Positions 5,983 through 8,516 of a stretch of 8,516 bases of DNA are shown piece after piece. The notes under the pieces were generated by a model. That model was not told where the DNA came from. It did no database searches and was given only the letters and a program-made list of their open reading frames with translations. The number at the start of each line of letters is the position of its first letter. Within the stretch, counting starts at the first letter, position 1. Both the position numbers and the translations under genes were made by a program. Source of the DNA: Deferribacteres bacterium (GTDB lineage Bacteria; Nitrospirota; Thermodesulfovibrionia; UBA6902); NCBI GenBank assembly GCA_013152795.1, contig JAADFS010000039.1:1-8516 (forward strand), written 5' to 3'.

Positions 5983-6068
5983 CTTTCCCCACAGGCTCTC
6001 CTGCCTGTTTATGCAACATTAAGGTTAAGGTAAAAAATCCTGCTGATTATATGGATGCAGAACATAAG

Positions 6069-6097
6069 AATATATAACACTTTGTAAGATAAGTCAA
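6069..6097 (-). promoter_or_regulatory. Predicted sigma70-type promoter for yicC and downstream genes
   Basis: On the minus strand TTGACT (6092-6097) and TATATT (6069-6074) each match the sigma70 consensus at five of six positions, with exactly 17 bases between them. The surroundings are AT-rich and lie 51 bases after the clpC stop. Transcription would start near 6062 and run through element B into yicC, giving a leader of about 265 bases. No clear terminator for clpC was found before it, so read-through from clpC is also possible. Confidence 0.6.
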
Positions 6098-6147
6098 TTT
6101 TCCTGATTGAGGTTTCAGCGGATCATGAAGGAGGGAAGAGTGGAGAG

Positions 6148-8516
6148 CTATGAAACGAATGCCTCCACTTCACTTTCAATAAACACCGGCGAGCCGTTCT
6201 CAAGGATAACCCTGACCTTTTTTACATCCTTGAACCTGCCCCTGAGTATTTCCTCGGAGAGAGGGTCTTCTATATATTTCTGAATCGCCCTTCTCATGGG
6301 CCTTGCGCCGTATGAGGGCTGGTAATTCTTTTCGATCAGCCAGTCCGTCACCTCGTCGCTTACTTCAATTGCAAGGTCCTGATCAAGGAGTTCCTTGTTC
6401 AGTTCATCGATAAGCAGGTTGACAATCTCGACAAGGTGCTTTTTCTCAAGCTGGTGAAAGACCACTATCTCATCTATCCTGTTTAAAAATTCAGGGTTGA
6501 AAGTCTTTTTGAGCTCATTGAGCACGGAGTCCTTGATCTTTCTGTAAGTGTTCTGTGCCGTCGCCTGCTGAAAGCCCAGAGGCGTTGCATTGTCAATGTA
6601 TTTGGTGCCGATGTTTGATGTCATTATGATTACGGTGTTCTTAAAATCAACCTTCCGGCCTAAATTGTCAGTGATGACACCTTCGTCAAGCACGTGCAGC
6701 AGGACATTAAACACATCGGGATGGGCCTTTTCGATCTCATCGAAGAGCACGACCGAGTACGGCCTTCTTCTGACCATCTCGGTTAACTGGCCGCCTTCTT
6801 CATAGCCGACATATCCCGGAGGCGCGCCGGTCAGCCTGGAAACATTGAATCTCTCCATATATTCCGACATGTCTATTTTTATCAGCGCATTGTCGTCATT
6901 AAACAGAAACTCGGTCAGCGCCTTTGCAAGCTCGGTCTTGCCCACACCGGTGGGGCCGAGGAAGAAGAACGAACCGATAGGCCGCTTTCTCGCCTTCAGA
7001 CCGGCCCGCGACCTCCTGATCGCCTTTGCAATGGCCTTGACAGCCTCGTCCTGGGCCACGATCCTCTTGTGTATTTCCTCTTCCATGCGAAGGAGCTTCT
7101 CCGATTCTTTTTCCTCAAGCTTGGAGAGGGGGATGCCCGTAATCTTGGACACGGTAAAGGATACGTCATCCTCCTGTATGAGAGGAATGTCCTTCTGCTG
7201 GTTTTCGCGCCATTTCTTGTTCAGATTCTCATACAGTCTTCTTATCCTGTCTTCCTCATTCTTTACGGCAGCACCCTTTTCAAAGTCATGGAGTTTCACA
7301 TAGAGATTTTTCTCCTTGTTAAGCCTCTTGAGCTCTTTCTCAAGCTCGCGAAGCTCGGGAGGCATCGTATATCTCTTGAGTTTGATTCTCGCTCCGGTTT
7401 CGTCCATCACGTCAATGGCCTTGTCAGGGAGAAACCTGTCGGTGATATATCTGTCGGAAAGATTCACGCACGCCCTGACTGCCTCTGGACTGACCTTCAC
7501 CTTGTGATGAACTTCATACCTCGTCTTCAGGCCTTTCAGTATGCGTATGCTCTCCTCCACGCTGGGGGGCTGGAGGTAAATAGGCTGAAACCGTCTTTCA
7601 AATGCACCGTCTTTTTCAATATACTTCCTGTATTCATCCGGTGTGGTGGCACCTATGCACTGTATCTCGCCCCTTGAAAGGGCGGGCTTAAGCATGTTGG
7701 ATGCATCGATTGAGCCTTCGGCGGCACCCGCGCCCACCAGTGTATGCAGTTCGTCAATAAAGAGTATGACCCTGTTGGAGTTGACAATCTCTTTCATTAC
7801 GAGCTTGAGCCTTTCTTCGAACTGTCCCCTGTACTTCGTGCCCGCTATAAGGGCGCCGAGGTCCAGGCTCACAAGCCTCTTGTCCAGGAGGTTTTCGGGT
7901 ATCTCTTCAGCCACTATCCTCTGGGCAAGCCCTTCCACTATAGCGGTCTTGCCCACGCCGGATTCGCCTATGATTACGGGGTTGTTCTTGACCCTCCTGC
8001 TCAGGATCTGAAGCACTCTTTCTATCTCGTCCTCCCGTCCTATTACGGGGTCAAGCTTGCCTTCCCTCGCAAGTTGCGTGATATCCCTGCCGAACTCATC
8101 AAGGGCAGGGGTGAGCGTTTTTTTGTCCTTCACACCGGATTGCAGTTTGCGCATGGAAAGATTTATGGCAAGCTGGCGTACGCCGAGGAGGTTTGCGCCA
8201 AGGCTCCTGAGAATCTTGCCTGCTATTCCGGCGTCTTCCCTGATTAATCCGATCAGCAGGTGTTCACTTCCGATATAGCTGTGGCCAAGCAGCCTTGCCT
8301 CTTCCACGGCGAGTTCAAGCACCTTTTTGGCCCTCGGAGTAAAGGGGATATCCCCGAATGTCAGGATATTCGAACCGGAGGGAAGATTCCTTTCAACCTC
8401 CATACGAAGCTCTTCTGCTGAGAGTCCCATCTTCTTGATAATTATCATCGGGAGGCTGTCTTCTTCTCTCAGCAGTCCAAGGAGGAGATGCTCGGTGCCG
8501 AGGTAGTCATTCTGCC
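6148..8516 (-). CDS. clpC: ATP-dependent Clp protease ATP-binding subunit ClpC (5' end beyond window)
   Basis: ClpC is a hexameric HSP100 unfoldase that feeds proteins into ClpP in the cytoplasm. The frame stays open past the first visible ATG (8446-8448) to the window edge, coding QNDYLGTEHLLLGLLREEDSL, the first Clp N repeat. The real start therefore lies outside, probably about 25 residues further. The visible 788 residues include both N repeats, Walker A GESGVGKT (7945-7968) with Walker B LFIDELHT, pore loop KYRGQFEE, a middle coiled region with a UVR-like DFEKGAAVKNEEDRIR, the second Walker A GPTGVGKT (6934-6957) with LFDEIEKAHPD, and GAPPGYVGYEEGGQL. The LGF tripeptide (6571-6579) fits the ClpP-docking loop that ClpB lacks, and the short middle domain also argues against ClpB. 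No ctsR, mcsA or mcsB is visible alongside. Confidence 0.95.
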   Translation of the reverse strand, partial: QNDYLGTEHLLLGLLREEDSLPMIIIKKMGLSAEELRMEVERNLPSGSNILTFGDIPFTPRAKKVLELAVEEARLLGHSYIGSEHLLIGLIREDAGIAGKILRSLGANLLGVRQLAINLSMRKLQSGVKDKKTLTPALDEFGRDITQLAREGKLDPVIGREDEIERVLQILSRRVKNNPVIIGESGVGKTAIVEGLAQRIVAEEIPENLLDKRLVSLDLGALIAGTKYRGQFEERLKLVMKEIVNSNRVILFIDELHTLVGAGAAEGSIDASNMLKPALSRGEIQCIGATTPDEYRKYIEKDGAFERRFQPIYLQPPSVEESIRILKGLKTRYEVHHKVKVSPEAVRACVNLSDRYITDRFLPDKAIDVMDETGARIKLKRYTMPPELRELEKELKRLNKEKNLYVKLHDFEKGAAVKNEEDRIRRLYENLNKKWRENQQKDIPLIQEDDVSFTVSKITGIPLSKLEEKESEKLLRMEEEIHKRIVAQDEAVKAIAKAIRRSRAGLKARKRPIGSFFFLGPTGVGKTELAKALTEFLFNDDNALIKIDMSEYMERFNVSRLTGAPPGYVGYEEGGQLTEMVRRRPYSVVLFDEIEKAHPDVFNVLLHVLDEGVITDNLGRKVDFKNTVIIMTSNIGTKYIDNATPLGFQQATAQNTYRKIKDSVLNELKKTFNPEFLNRIDEIVVFHQLEKKHLVEIVNLLIDELNKELLDQDLAIEVSDEVTDWLIEKNYQPSYGARPMRRAIQKYIEDPLSEEILRGRFKDVKKVRVILENGSPVFIESEVEAFVS

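Larger units (their letters stand above)
5811..6027. mobile_element. MITE-like composite repeat element B (217 bp) with imperfect terminal inverted repeats
   Basis: The left end (5811-5866) and the reverse complement of the right end (5984-6027) share TAACCTTA, then GCATAA, then a perfect 14-base run GGCAGGAGAGCCTG (5844-5857; inverted at 5992-6005), then a G-rich GAAAG tail. The right arm lacks about 13 bases present in the left. The AGAG core is CTCT on the right, so the match is a true inversion, not just a palindrome. No open frame or transposase is inside. A GC hairpin and a 7-base tandem repeat fill the middle. No clear target-site duplication was seen. It occupies most of the 352-base clpC-yicC gap. 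Terminal inverted repeats, small size, lack of coding capacity and a second copy nearby all fit a MITE or REP-like dispersed repeat; mobility is inferred. Confidence 0.65.

Noticed and set aside
6094..6110. clpC terminator hairpin TCAAT/ATTGA
   Set aside because: The stem has only five weak pairs, overlaps the predicted -35 box and is not followed by a T-tract.
7069..8247. Long + strand open frames opposite clpC
   Set aside because: The minus strand encodes an unmistakable ClpC through this whole stretch; the antisense frames show no recognisable domain.
8446..8448. ATG as the clpC start
   Set aside because: The frame continues upstream to the window edge and encodes the conserved YLGTEHLLLGLL of the first Clp N repeat, so this methionine is internal.

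Overview
The window is a compact, ordinary bacterial chromosomal segment of moderate GC content: eight protein-coding genes, one of them cut by the right edge. No rRNA, tRNA, CRISPR array, phage gene or transposase gene was recognised. The gene set (ClpC rather than ClpA, a RemA/DUF370 protein, an omega subunit with a long tail, fused CoaBC) fits a Nitrospirota- or deltaproteobacterium-like, probably anaerobic lineage. That placement is inference from gene content and style only; no phylogenetic marker was analysed.

Layout. Positions 1-153 are a leader with no convincing gene. On the + strand follow ribF (154-1086, FMN/FAD synthesis) and an HD-domain phosphohydrolase with a long unassigned N-terminal half (1103-2293). 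They converge, with an 8-base gap, on a minus-strand block that fills the rest of the window. In transcription order this block is clpC (partial, 8516-6148), yicC (5795-4944), remA (4810-4550), gmk (4546-3905), rpoZ (3883-3500) and coaBC (3495-2302). The last four are separated by only 3, 21 and 4 bases and look like one transcript. The order yicC-remA-gmk-rpoZ-coaBC matches the Bacillus subtilis yloC-remA-gmk-rpoZ-coaBC cluster.

What the genes do together. The minus-strand cluster combines RNA turnover (YicC), a DNA-binding regulator (RemA), guanylate supply (Gmk), RNA polymerase assembly (omega) and coenzyme A synthesis (CoaBC). ClpC upstream is the unfoldase of a Clp protease. RibF adds flavin cofactors; CoaBC is itself a flavoprotein in its decarboxylase half. 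A good sigma70-type promoter on the minus strand (6069-6097) probably starts the yicC-to-coaBC transcript.

The unusual part is non-coding. The 352-base gap between clpC and yicC holds a 217-base element (5811-6027) with imperfect terminal inverted repeats, a perfect 9-bp GC hairpin and a 7-base tandem repeat. A diverged partial copy of its left half (4846-4944) lies in the next gap, between yicC and remA, in the same orientation. This looks like a dispersed, MITE-like intergenic repeat family flanking yicC on both sides. The larger copy sits between the predicted promoter and the yicC start, so it should be transcribed as a long RNA hairpin ending 15 bases before the start codon. I cannot tell from one window whether this family has been described.
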